A stretch of DNA of 64,000 bases from Pseudomonadota bacterium (GTDB taxonomy: Bacteria > Pseudomonadota > Gammaproteobacteria > Eutrophobiales > Eutrophobiaceae): positions 1-64,000 of the forward strand of contig JABFGI010000001.1 in the NCBI GenBank assembly GCA_013112535.1. Direction: 5' to 3'. Below are positions 1 to 7,146 of this stretch, piece by piece. Numbering within the stretch: the stretch's first letter is position 1; the number at the start of each line of letters is the position of its first letter. Both the position numbers and the translations under genes were made by a program. A model generated the notes under the pieces. It ran no database searches. It saw nothing but the letters and a program-made list of their open reading frames with translations, and was not told the origin of the DNA.

Positions 1-99
1 ATGGATTATGAGCTAGGCTATTTTGATGAGGATGTCGCTCGCGTTGAACCGGCTGACAATCCTTTTATACCAAAACTGTTACCTATGTCTTCGGTATAA
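1..99 (+). CDS. C-terminal end of an IS481-like DDE transposase (partial)
   Basis: An open frame runs in from the left edge and ends at TAA 97-99. The 32 visible residues, including DYELGYFDEDVAR and a terminal PKLLPMSSV, resemble the extreme C-terminus of IS481-family integrase-core transposases. The following bases (about 100-121, ACTGTTACTCATGTGCCCGGT) look like the inverted-repeat end of such an element. The IS therefore ends about 17 bp beyond the 3' end of the tRNA-Arg gene. The catalytic domain is outside the window, so the family call rests on a short tail. Confidence 0.6.
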   Translation: MDYELGYFDEDVARVEPADNPFIPKLLPMSSV

Positions 100-137
100 A
101 CTGTTACTCATGTGCCCGGTATGGACCCGGGGAAGAC

Positions 138-214
138 TGGTGCCCTGAGCAGGAGTCGAACCTGCGACCTTCCCCTTAGGAGGGGGACGCTCTATCCAGC
201 TGAGCTACCAGGGC
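138..214 (-). tRNA. tRNA-Arg (anticodon CCT)
   Basis: The reverse complement folds as a 77-nt tRNA. The acceptor stem is GCCCTGG/TCAGGGC with one G-T pair, the T arm is GCAGG-TTCGACT-CCTGC, and the anticodon stem TCCCC/GGGGA closes loop CTCCTAA with anticodon CCT. The CCA end is encoded (138-140). A TATAAG -10-like box lies upstream (about 233-238 on the minus strand). The 5' half from the anticodon loop onward is repeated perfectly at 36376-36418, so this gene is the insertion target of the element to its right. The copy here is intact. Confidence 0.95.
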
Positions 215-216
215 AA
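174..216 (+). repeat. att repeat, left copy (43 bp, 5' half of tRNA-Arg)
   Basis: These 43 bp are identical to 36376-36418. They cover the 7-nt anticodon loop (176-182), the D arm and the 5' acceptor strand of the tRNA plus two flanking bases. Identity stops at 173 (C here, A at 36375) and at 217. Beyond the repeat both copies continue with related but diverged tRNA promoter sequence containing an ACTTATA block. This fits an att core in which one tRNA 5' half belongs to the host and the other was brought by the element. Confidence 0.88.
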
Positions 217-266
217 TTCAATGAAAACAATGACTTATAGCATAAAGTGCGGTGCAACAAAAAGCT

Positions 267-295
267 AGGTGGAAAATTAGGTGGAAAATTAACTT
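267..295 (+). repeat. Tandem AGGTGGAAAATT repeats near the left end of the element
   Basis: AGGTGGAAAATT occurs twice head to tail (267-278 and 279-290), and the second copy continues with AACTT. The 17-bp string AGGTGGAAAATTAACTT (279-295) recurs at 36272-36288 near the other end of the element, and a close variant lies at 36326-36341. All are in the same orientation. Their place 50-105 bp inside each att core suggests arm-type binding sites for the integrase or an excision factor; that role is inferred. Confidence 0.55.
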
Positions 296-408
296 TTTGC
301 CTTAAATTAGTTATTTCAATAAGTTACTTACAACTCATAATGCTTTCAGGGTAGATGAAAAAGTGTCAGTAATGTACTCATAAAGTTCTCTTTAAATATA
401 GGGCTAAA

Positions 409-1554
409 TCATTCGCTGACAGGATTAACAATTGGTACTGAAAAATCATAAACATCCATCATGTTTTCTGATTTATGCCCCGAACCCTGCATTTTTTCAG
501 CACGTGTTCCTTTTGTATCTGTAATTCCACGACGTTTTAAATCATGAAGACCGAAACGATCTCCTTTTGTCATGATACCTTCTTTAATTGCCAATTGAAT
601 TAATCGATTATACGCAGTGGTTAAAGATGCTCTTTTCAACGGGCTACCTGTCTCAGTCACGAATAAATAACGCTCACTTTTTTTAGCAGGTATGGGATAT
701 TTTTTCTTATCCCATATTTTTTGTCTACGTTCTGTTAAGAATTTAATAGTTTGAATCAATCCATCACTCCATTTAGTAATGTTTGTATTGCTTCCTTTTA
801 CACGTTCATTTTTCAAACCAATATCAGATATATCTGCATCTGTTAATTGATTTGTTTCTATTCCTCTGGCACGTAGTTCGTAACCAATGATAAAGGCACA
901 CCAAAGATATGATGGGCATGATCCTTCCGTTTTGGTTTTTCGTTGTCCTCGCTCCCATGCAAAGTCAATTAAGTTTTTAAGTATGTCAGTATCAGGTAGA
1001 CGTCGTAACTTGCGTTCTTTGGCTTTATCCACGGTCAGACCAAGTGAAGAACAATGATCTCGTTTATCTCCCCATTTCGTAATGATACGAATATATTTTA
1101 AACATTCATTTGCAGCAGTTGGCCCATTAGATATTTCAACTTGGTCAATGAAACGTTGCAACATTTTATCATCCCATTGTCTTATTAATGTTTGTCCAAG
1201 TAATAAACCTGAGCGTTTCGTTTTATGTAATTTAATGATTTTTTCACTGCCGCAATAATTTTTCTTTGTCTTTTGAGCTAGTTTTTGAAACGGTTTTGAT
1301 TCTTTATATAGAGATGACAGCCAATTAAATGTTCCTGATTCAATACCAGAACGCATTTCCATTAATTGATGTAATTCAGACAACATAGCTGTATTTCCAG
1401 CCACACGTTCGCGTATCGCGCCGTTTAATGTATACGGCGATTTTGTATACCAATGCTTCTTTTTACTATCCCAATAGCAATAATTGGGTAGCTTATCCTG
1501 CTCAATATGCGCAGGAATAGTTGGGTTTAATTTCCGTTTGCGACCGCGAGACAT
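409..1554 (-). CDS. int: Tyrosine integrase of the element
   Basis: A 381-aa site-specific recombinase of the phage integrase family, expected to cut and rejoin DNA at the tRNA att site. The C-terminal catalytic half shows an Arg-box Arg at about 230 (RARGIE), HDLK at 337-340, the GH pair at 359-360 and a Tyr nucleophile at 369 (DVYDFS). The second-box position normally read as HxxR has Lys340, with Arg341 and Arg342 next to it; this HDLK form is known from some genomic-island integrases. The gene is about 190 bp inside the left att repeat and reads toward it. It starts 3 bp after the stop of the DUF4224-like gene, so the two are probably co-transcribed. Confidence 0.93.
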   Translation of the reverse strand: MSRGRKRKLNPTIPAHIEQDKLPNYCYWDSKKKHWYTKSPYTLNGAIRERVAGNTAMLSELHQLMEMRSGIESGTFNWLSSLYKESKPFQKLAQKTKKNYCGSEKIIKLHKTKRSGLLLGQTLIRQWDDKMLQRFIDQVEISNGPTAANECLKYIRIITKWGDKRDHCSSLGLTVDKAKERKLRRLPDTDILKNLIDFAWERGQRKTKTEGSCPSYLWCAFIIGYELRARGIETNQLTDADISDIGLKNERVKGSNTNITKWSDGLIQTIKFLTERRQKIWDKKKYPIPAKKSERYLFVTETGSPLKRASLTTAYNRLIQLAIKEGIMTKGDRFGLHDLKRRGITDTKGTRAEKMQGSGHKSENMMDVYDFSVPIVNPVSE

Positions 1555-1557
1555 GAT

Positions 1558-1755
1558 TTATAAAATCGGTTCGTGATGGTCAGCTTGAGGAATTACAACT
1601 AAGCCTTTAGATGCATTGAGTAATGCTTCAGTTGTCCAGGCTCCATTTTTTCCACAGAAATAACGAATACCTTCTCTATGAAGATATTTTTCTAAAGTAC
1701 TCTGTCTATTTATACCCGTTACACTACGTAGTTCGTCATTTGTAATAACAGCCAT
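1558..1755 (-). CDS. DUF4224-like small protein upstream of the integrase
   Basis: A 65-aa protein starting MAVITNDELRSVTG. An AGAGGAG ribosome site sits 8-9 bases before the ATG at 1755, which is why I prefer this start to a longer reading frame from 1800. The pattern DELRSVTG, then RQSTLEKYLHREGIRYF, then a short GxWTTEALLNA segment resembles the DUF4224 family of small proteins found next to phage and island integrases. Its role is not established; by position it could be an accessory or directionality factor. The stop lies 3 bp before the integrase ATG. Confidence 0.7.
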   Translation of the reverse strand: MAVITNDELRSVTGINRQSTLEKYLHREGIRYFCGKNGAWTTEALLNASKGLVVIPQADHHEPIL

Positions 1756-1857
1756 CTGTATACTCCTCTTGATGACCCTCATTACATTATGCTTATGCAT
1801 AACGTGTCCCTGATGTTTATTATACGTAGTAGATATAAAATATCAATAAAAACAAAG

Positions 1858-1938
1858 TGTTGCGTAACATATATAACAAACGCTATTTTAAAAAAAACAA
1901 TATGTTGTGTAATGTATATAACAAACACGATCTTAAAA
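1858..1938 (+). repeat. Two imperfect direct repeats upstream of the integrase pair
   Basis: Two copies of about 36 bp, each beginning TGTTG-GTAA and continuing TATATAACAAAC, start at 1858 and 1903, 45 bp apart. They lie in the AT-rich gap (1756-2011) between the integrase/DUF4224 pair and the AAA+ gene. Regulatory or recombination-factor binding sites are plausible from position only. Open frames crossing this stretch on both strands are low-complexity and have no ribosome site, so I do not treat them as genes. Confidence 0.4.
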
Positions 1939-2011
1939 TTATTTAAAAGGTACATAAATGTTGTTTTAATTAAAAAATTCCTTTTCAAAACCATATGCTT
2001 ATTAATGAGTA

Positions 2012-3409
2012 CTAATTTACAAAACCAATGTTCGCTTTCCCTTTTGCATAAGCGACTTCAATATCTTCATTAGTAATGATGAGTGAATCTCCCTCATTAT
2101 CTTTCGAACGTTGTGCTGATCGACCACATGCATCAATCATCAACTGTCTTATTTTTCTGGGTGGTAACGAAACAAATTCTTTTGCTATATTTTTAGGCAA
2201 TGAGTCATTAAATGAACTCCCCCAATTCGGAAAACTATTCAGGACATCTGTATAGATAGATTGAGTGATGTTGAGCATTTGTTCTTTTGTAGGTTCAACA
2301 ACATTAATCACAACAAATCGGCTCAGTATAGGTTCAGGTATTGTTGAAAGATGATTCGCTGTAGCAAGCCAGTTGATGTGTGACAAATCGAGTGGGATTT
2401 CTAATGCTTCATCCACAAAAGATTGTGCTGTTTCAGTCTCCAAGAATGAGTAGAGCGGCCCGAAAGGATCGTGTTTAAAATCACCGCCCATTTTATCTAC
2501 TTCATCGAGTTGTATGATTGGGTTGGCCCACACACCATCACGTAAGGCATTAGTGACTAGTCCTGGTCTACCAGACTCCCACATAGTATTAGCTCCGCCA
2601 ATGACAAAGCCTGCTGTAACAGTACTACAGGCGACTAAATTAAATTCAAGCTTTAATGTTCTTGCCAGCTCTTTCGCAAAGCGTGTTTTACCGACACCGG
2701 GTGGGCCAGACATTAATACAGGAATAAAACGAATTGTTTTATTTTTATCCAATTTAATTAATGCAAGCTGCCTGAGATAAAAATCAATGACCTCTGCAAA
2801 GTTTGGAAAAGAGTCTTTGAGTTTCATAACTTCATCAATCACATTGTCTTCTAACGAATGTAATAATCGCGTGTCGCCAGACTCAATTAATTGGTTTAAG
2901 TAATGTTTACGTTTTTGATTGTTTTCTTTATCTCGTGCTTCTTCAACAATGTCTAAATCAAAAAGTTGAATTGTTTCTTTCTCATCTTCAGGTTCTTTAA
3001 CTTCATCAGAAAACAATTCAATGATTTCAACACTGGTTATTTTAGATAGATAATCTTTAGCACATTTGCCATCGTTGTCATAAATATCTTTATTCGCACC
3101 TCGTTCAAGTAAACACTCAATAACGGGTTCCATCTCTGCGATAACGGCATGAATCAAAGGCGTTCGATTTTCTTTATCGCTCGCATTTAAGTTTTTAATG
3201 TTTTTTGCCAGTTCCAAAGCAATCGGTTCATTGCCGCATTTGATAGCACTAACAATGGCGGGTTCTTTCAGGAATGTATTGTAGGCATCGGGTGTTGCAT
3301 AGCCATCGATTAATCCTTTTACTGTGTCGACTGTTGTGTCTGCTGATAAACAGGCTGTGAGTAAAAACCAATCGACTTCACCGTTTTTTCCATAATCATA
3401 TAGACTCAT
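2012..3409 (-). CDS. Ankyrin-repeat / Lon-like AAA+ ATPase
   Basis: A 465-aa protein. Residues about 50-135 form ankyrin-type repeats (NRTPLIHAVIAE, LLERGANKDIYDNDGK). Residues about 225-460 are an AAA+ module closest in look to the Lon ATPase: Walker A GPPGVGKT (235-242), Walker B IIQLDEVD (298-305), sensor Asn352 and an Arg-finger candidate at 364. There is no Lon protease domain. AAGGATA before the ATG is a good ribosome site. The gene follows a zinc/HNH-like nuclease gene by 12 bp, so ATPase and nuclease are likely made together. I infer a two-gene defence or DNA-processing unit; no named system matches this architecture that I know. Confidence 0.8.
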   Translation of the reverse strand: MSLYDYGKNGEVDWFLLTACLSADTTVDTVKGLIDGYATPDAYNTFLKEPAIVSAIKCGNEPIALELAKNIKNLNASDKENRTPLIHAVIAEMEPVIECLLERGANKDIYDNDGKCAKDYLSKITSVEIIELFSDEVKEPEDEKETIQLFDLDIVEEARDKENNQKRKHYLNQLIESGDTRLLHSLEDNVIDEVMKLKDSFPNFAEVIDFYLRQLALIKLDKNKTIRFIPVLMSGPPGVGKTRFAKELARTLKLEFNLVACSTVTAGFVIGGANTMWESGRPGLVTNALRDGVWANPIIQLDEVDKMGGDFKHDPFGPLYSFLETETAQSFVDEALEIPLDLSHINWLATANHLSTIPEPILSRFVVINVVEPTKEQMLNITQSIYTDVLNSFPNWGSSFNDSLPKNIAKEFVSLPPRKIRQLMIDACGRSAQRSKDNEGDSLIITNEDIEVAYAKGKANIGFVN

Positions 3410-3421
3410 TGTATATCCTTT

Positions 3422-4009
3422 TTAATTTAACCAGTTTGTTTCTTTCGGTAGAGTTGCAATCAAATTAGGCGGCAGTAATTCAATAAACTCTTTACGATTT
3501 TTTTCCGATAAAGAATTTGCAACTAATGCAACAGACATTGCCGTCATTTCTCGGTCGGTATAATCCGATTTCCCTACGTTATAACCGGATATGACGATTC
3601 GGCAGTTGTTTGGTGTATAGCCACGTTTATTGTCAATTCTTTCTATGGAAGGCGTGTAAAACAATCGACCACCACGTTGATTTCTTGTGTAGTCTTTCCA
3701 TTCAAATGGAAGCCCTGTTAATTCGCAGAAGCCGTATTGCAAGCGTTCATCAATCCAGTCATGACTTATATCAACATTAATACCTATTCTACGAGACTTA
3801 GATTTAAGTTGATTAATAATGTACTGGGCTCTATTACGATGACGATAATTTTTAGAACGACTGCATTCTTTCTCTCTAAAATTCTCAGCTTCAGTTTTTC
3901 TTAAGTAATGTTTTCGATCGAAACAAACTGAGCATAGACGCTCACGTTTGCCCCATAGACCCTCACGGCCGCATTGCATGCAGGTGCCTTCGAATTTGAT
4001 TCTACTCAT
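3422..4009 (-). CDS. Zinc-ribbon HNH-like endonuclease
   Basis: A 195-aa protein read from ATG 4009, placed 9 bp after a GGAG. An in-frame TTG at 4024 is less likely. The N-terminus has two CxxC pairs (C10/C13 and C26/C29) of a treble-clef or zinc-ribbon type. The C-terminal half carries the HNH/His-Me-finger signature CELTGLPF (95-102), then SIERID (121-126), GYTPNNCRIV (130-139) and Asn144, as in small phage and island HNH nucleases. The expected role is DNA cleavage or nicking. It forms an operon with the ankyrin-AAA+ gene and is transcribed away from the XRE regulator across a 130-bp gap containing paired repeats. Confidence 0.72.
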   Translation of the reverse strand: MSRIKFEGTCMQCGREGLWGKRERLCSVCFDRKHYLRKTEAENFREKECSRSKNYRHRNRAQYIINQLKSKSRRIGINVDISHDWIDERLQYGFCELTGLPFEWKDYTRNQRGGRLFYTPSIERIDNKRGYTPNNCRIVISGYNVGKSDYTDREMTAMSVALVANSLSEKNRKEFIELLPPNLIATLPKETNWLN

Positions 4010-4041
4010 GATCATAATCTCCAATCAATTATTAAAAACGA

Positions 4042-4127
4042 CAAATAACGTATTTAAACGACATTATAAGTTATTTAATGGGATTGTCAATCACGTTCTG
4101 TTATATTCGTACGTCAAATAACGTATT
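4042..4127. promoter_or_regulatory. Divergent promoter region with two operator-like repeats
   Basis: The 13-mer CAAATAACGTATT occurs at 4042-4054 and 4115-4127. Each contains the near-palindrome AATAACGTATT. They flank the space between the divergent HNH/AAA+ operon and the XRE-family gene, so they are good candidates for the binding sites of that regulator, controlling both directions. Confidence 0.55.
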
Positions 4128-4138
4128 CAGGTGTAATT

Positions 4139-4354
4139 GTGATTAGATTTTTTTTGAAAGAGTTAATTGCTGAGAAAGAATTTTCAGAAGATAGACGAAT
4201 AACACTAGAGGAAATATCAAATGAAACAGGAATTCATCGAAGTACGCTTTCAAAAATAGCTAACGTAAAAGGTTACAATACAACAACAGACGTGATTGAT
4301 AAGCTCTGTGTATATTTTGAAACTGATGTAGAGAAAATAATAAAGCATGTTTAA
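4139..4354 (+). CDS. Small XRE/Cro-type HTH regulator
   Basis: A 71-aa protein with one helix-turn-helix of the Cro/C1 (XRE) type: ITLEEISNETGIHRSTLSKIAN at about residues 22-43, followed by a helix and the DVIDKLCVYF segment typical of HTH_26-like repressors. The start is GTG at 4139 with AGG 8 bp before it. It is divergent from the HNH/AAA+ pair and lies 44 bp upstream of hsdR in the same direction. It could regulate the nuclease pair, the restriction operon or both. The two CAAATAACGTATT repeats upstream are the probable operators. Confidence 0.8.
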   Translation: MIRFFLKELIAEKEFSEDRRITLEEISNETGIHRSTLSKIANVKGYNTTTDVIDKLCVYFETDVEKIIKHV

Positions 4355-4398
4355 TTAGTTTTGTTTAAATAGATTGGCTACAAGGAACTGTATAACGA

Positions 4399-7146
4399 AT
4401 GGTCCCAACAACAGAAAAACTGGAAGATGAAACACGCGAAGAGATAGATCAAAAACTCATCGCGGCCGGTTGGGTAATTCAGGATAAAAAGAAATTAAAC
4501 CTTTATGAAAAACTGGGTGTTGCTGTTCGGGAAATGGATACCGATACAGGCCCGGCGGATTACATGTTATTCGTTGATGGTAAGGCTTGTGGCATCGTTG
4601 AGGCAAAGCGAGAAGGCACTAACCTCGGTGATGTCGTTATACAAAGTAATCGCTATGCAGTTTCGAAAACTAAACATATCCAACGATGGTTAGAAAAATT
4701 ACCTTTCACTTATGAAGCAACAAATAATGAAATACGTTTTTGTGACTGGCGCGACCCTTATGCCCGTTCACGAAACCTGTTCCATTTCCATAAACCGGAA
4801 ACATTACATAATTGGTTGCAACAGGAAGATACCTTAAGAGGACGTTTACAATCACTTCCAGAATTAAATACAGAAAACCTTCGTGATTGTCAGATAGATG
4901 CAATCACAGGCATAGAAAAATCGTTAAAGCTCAATAACCCACGCGCATTATTACAAATGGCAACTGGTGCAGGTAAAACCTTTACGGCAGTTACCGAAGT
5001 ATATCGTCTGGCTAAATTTGCAAAAGTGAATCGTGTTTTGTTCCTGGTTGACCGCGGCAATTTAGGTCGGCAAGCTTTCAAAGAGTTCCAGCAATACACC
5101 GTACCTAATGACGGACGTAAATTTACAGCCCTATATAATGTACACCAGCTCGGTTCAACCGGTATTGGTGATGAAATCAAAGTCACTATCTCAACAATAC
5201 AACGACTGTATTCGCAATTATCAGGTAAAGAATTAGACGAAGATGCAGACGAACGTTCAGGTTATGAAGTCGAAGCAACCATAGCAGATAAACAACCTCG
5301 TCCAGTGAGTTACAATCCGGATATTCCTATTGAAGCATTTGATCTCATCATTATTGATGAATGCCATCGTTCAATCTATAACCTGTGGCGACAAGTGCTC
5401 GAATACTTCGATGCCTTTCTAATTGGTTTAACAGCAACGCCAACAAAAAAGACCATTGGTTATTTTAATCAGAACCTCGTCAGCGAATACACGCATGAAG
5501 ATGCTGTTGTCGATAAAGTTAATGTCGGCTATGACATCTATCGTATTAAAACAAAAAAATCAGAAGAGGGTGATTTACTAGAAGCAGGCACCGCTATTGA
5601 AATTCGCGATCGTCTTACTAAAGCAAAAAGATTAGAAGTGTTAGATCAAGATGAAGATTATACAAAAATCGATCTTGATCGCAGCGTCATCTCCGACAAT
5701 CAAATACGCACCGTCATTAAAGCCTTTAAAGAAAAAGCGTTGCCTGAATGCTTTCCCGAACGCGACTGGGTACCAAAGACATTAATCTTTGCCAAAGATG
5801 ATGACCATGCTGATCGCATCGTTGATGTCGTTCGAGAAGTCTTTTCAGAAGACAATAATTTCTGCAAAAAGATTACGTATAAAATAGGAAAGAAAACAGC
5901 CGAAGATACCATTGCTGAATTCAGAACCAGTCCACGACTGCGTGTTGCAGTGACGGTTGATATGGTAGCGACAGGTACGGATATTAAACCACTCGAATGT
6001 ATCATCTTTATGCGCGATGTACGTAGCCAGGCTTATTACGAACAAATGAAAGGGCGAGGCACTCGCGTTATTGATTTTGATGAATTCAGTAAAGTCACAC
6101 CCAAGACAAAAGGTAAAACACGATTTGTGTTGATTGATGCTGTTGGTGTCACAGAAACAGATAAAACAGAAACGCGATCATTAGAGAGCAAGCCATCTAT
6201 CCCAACGGATAAATTGATGGAGCAAATCGCACGCGGTGATCGTGACCCAAATACATTACGTTCATTAGGTAATCGTTTATTAAGGCTGGATATTAAACTT
6301 AGTGATCAACAACGCAAACAGTTCGATAAAGTGGCAGGTAAGTCGCTTGCACTGATTGCCGGTGAATTAATCCACGCTACTAATGAAGACTTATTGGAAG
6401 AGAAAGCAATAGAAAAATTTGGTACGGATGAGCCAACAGTAGAACAAAGAGAAGAAATATATAAACCATTAGCAGATGAAGTTATTAAACCTTTTCATAA
6501 TCCCGAACTCAGAGAGCTCATCAATGAACTACGCCGAGATACAGATCAACTGATTGATGATACGGCCGATGAATTGATCAGTGCAGAGTACGATGAAGAA
6601 AAAGCCGAAAGCTTAATTAATAACTGGCAACAATTTATAAAAGACCATAAAAATGAACTGGACGCTATTCAGCTTATCTACCAGCAGCCCTATCAAAAAC
6701 GTCATCTAAGTTACGACATGATCAATCAATTAGTCGAAGAGATAGAGCAACCGCCGTATCATATAGCGCCAGTAGAAGTATGGAAGGCGTATGAACAATT
6801 GAAAAAAGCAAAGGTAAGAGGCGCACCACCAGAGAGTAAATTACCGATTCTTATTAGTCTTATAAGGTTAGCAACAGGCGTAACAGATATACTCGAACCT
6901 TTCACAGACATAGTGAACAATCGTTTTGAAAATTGGGTAAAACAGCAAGATAAAGAATTTAAATCAGAACAACTTGATTGGTTAAACAAAATAAAAGATC
7001 AAATAGCGCAAAATGCTGAAATGACAGTAGACGATTTTGAATACACGCCATTTAATCAAGAAGGTGGTTTGTTAAAGGCGAGGGAGTTGTTTGGGAAAGA
7101 GTTGGAATTATTAATTGATGAACTCAACGGGTATTTAATTGCATGA
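4399..7146 (+). CDS. hsdR: Type I restriction enzyme R subunit
   Basis: A 915-aa motor and nuclease subunit. The N-terminal nuclease motif is D54 ... E68-A-K70. The helicase motifs follow: Walker A GAGKT (190-194), DECH (320-323), TATPT (about 344-348) and QMKGRGTRV near 550. The C-terminal third fits the EcoEI R-subunit C-terminal family, which places the system in the type IB/EcoEI-like group. The protein hydrolyses ATP to pull DNA past the complex and cuts unmodified DNA at a distance. The ATG at 4399 has AAGGA about 12 bp upstream. The stop overlaps the hsdS start (ATGA). It is the first nuclease gene of an R-S-X-M operon, whose order is unusual. Confidence 0.95.
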   Translation: MVPTTEKLEDETREEIDQKLIAAGWVIQDKKKLNLYEKLGVAVREMDTDTGPADYMLFVDGKACGIVEAKREGTNLGDVVIQSNRYAVSKTKHIQRWLEKLPFTYEATNNEIRFCDWRDPYARSRNLFHFHKPETLHNWLQQEDTLRGRLQSLPELNTENLRDCQIDAITGIEKSLKLNNPRALLQMATGAGKTFTAVTEVYRLAKFAKVNRVLFLVDRGNLGRQAFKEFQQYTVPNDGRKFTALYNVHQLGSTGIGDEIKVTISTIQRLYSQLSGKELDEDADERSGYEVEATIADKQPRPVSYNPDIPIEAFDLIIIDECHRSIYNLWRQVLEYFDAFLIGLTATPTKKTIGYFNQNLVSEYTHEDAVVDKVNVGYDIYRIKTKKSEEGDLLEAGTAIEIRDRLTKAKRLEVLDQDEDYTKIDLDRSVISDNQIRTVIKAFKEKALPECFPERDWVPKTLIFAKDDDHADRIVDVVREVFSEDNNFCKKITYKIGKKTAEDTIAEFRTSPRLRVAVTVDMVATGTDIKPLECIIFMRDVRSQAYYEQMKGRGTRVIDFDEFSKVTPKTKGKTRFVLIDAVGVTETDKTETRSLESKPSIPTDKLMEQIARGDRDPNTLRSLGNRLLRLDIKLSDQQRKQFDKVAGKSLALIAGELIHATNEDLLEEKAIEKFGTDEPTVEQREEIYKPLADEVIKPFHNPELRELINELRRDTDQLIDDTADELISAEYDEEKAESLINNWQQFIKDHKNELDAIQLIYQQPYQKRHLSYDMINQLVEEIEQPPYHIAPVEVWKAYEQLKKAKVRGAPPESKLPILISLIRLATGVTDILEPFTDIVNNRFENWVKQQDKEFKSEQLDWLNKIKDQIAQNAEMTVDDFEYTPFNQEGGLLKARELFGKELELLIDELNGYLIA

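Noticed and set aside
1782-2073. Overlapping open frames on both strands upstream of the integrase pair
   Set aside because: They are AT-driven low-complexity frames over a repeat-bearing promoter gap, with no ribosome sites and no recognisable domains.
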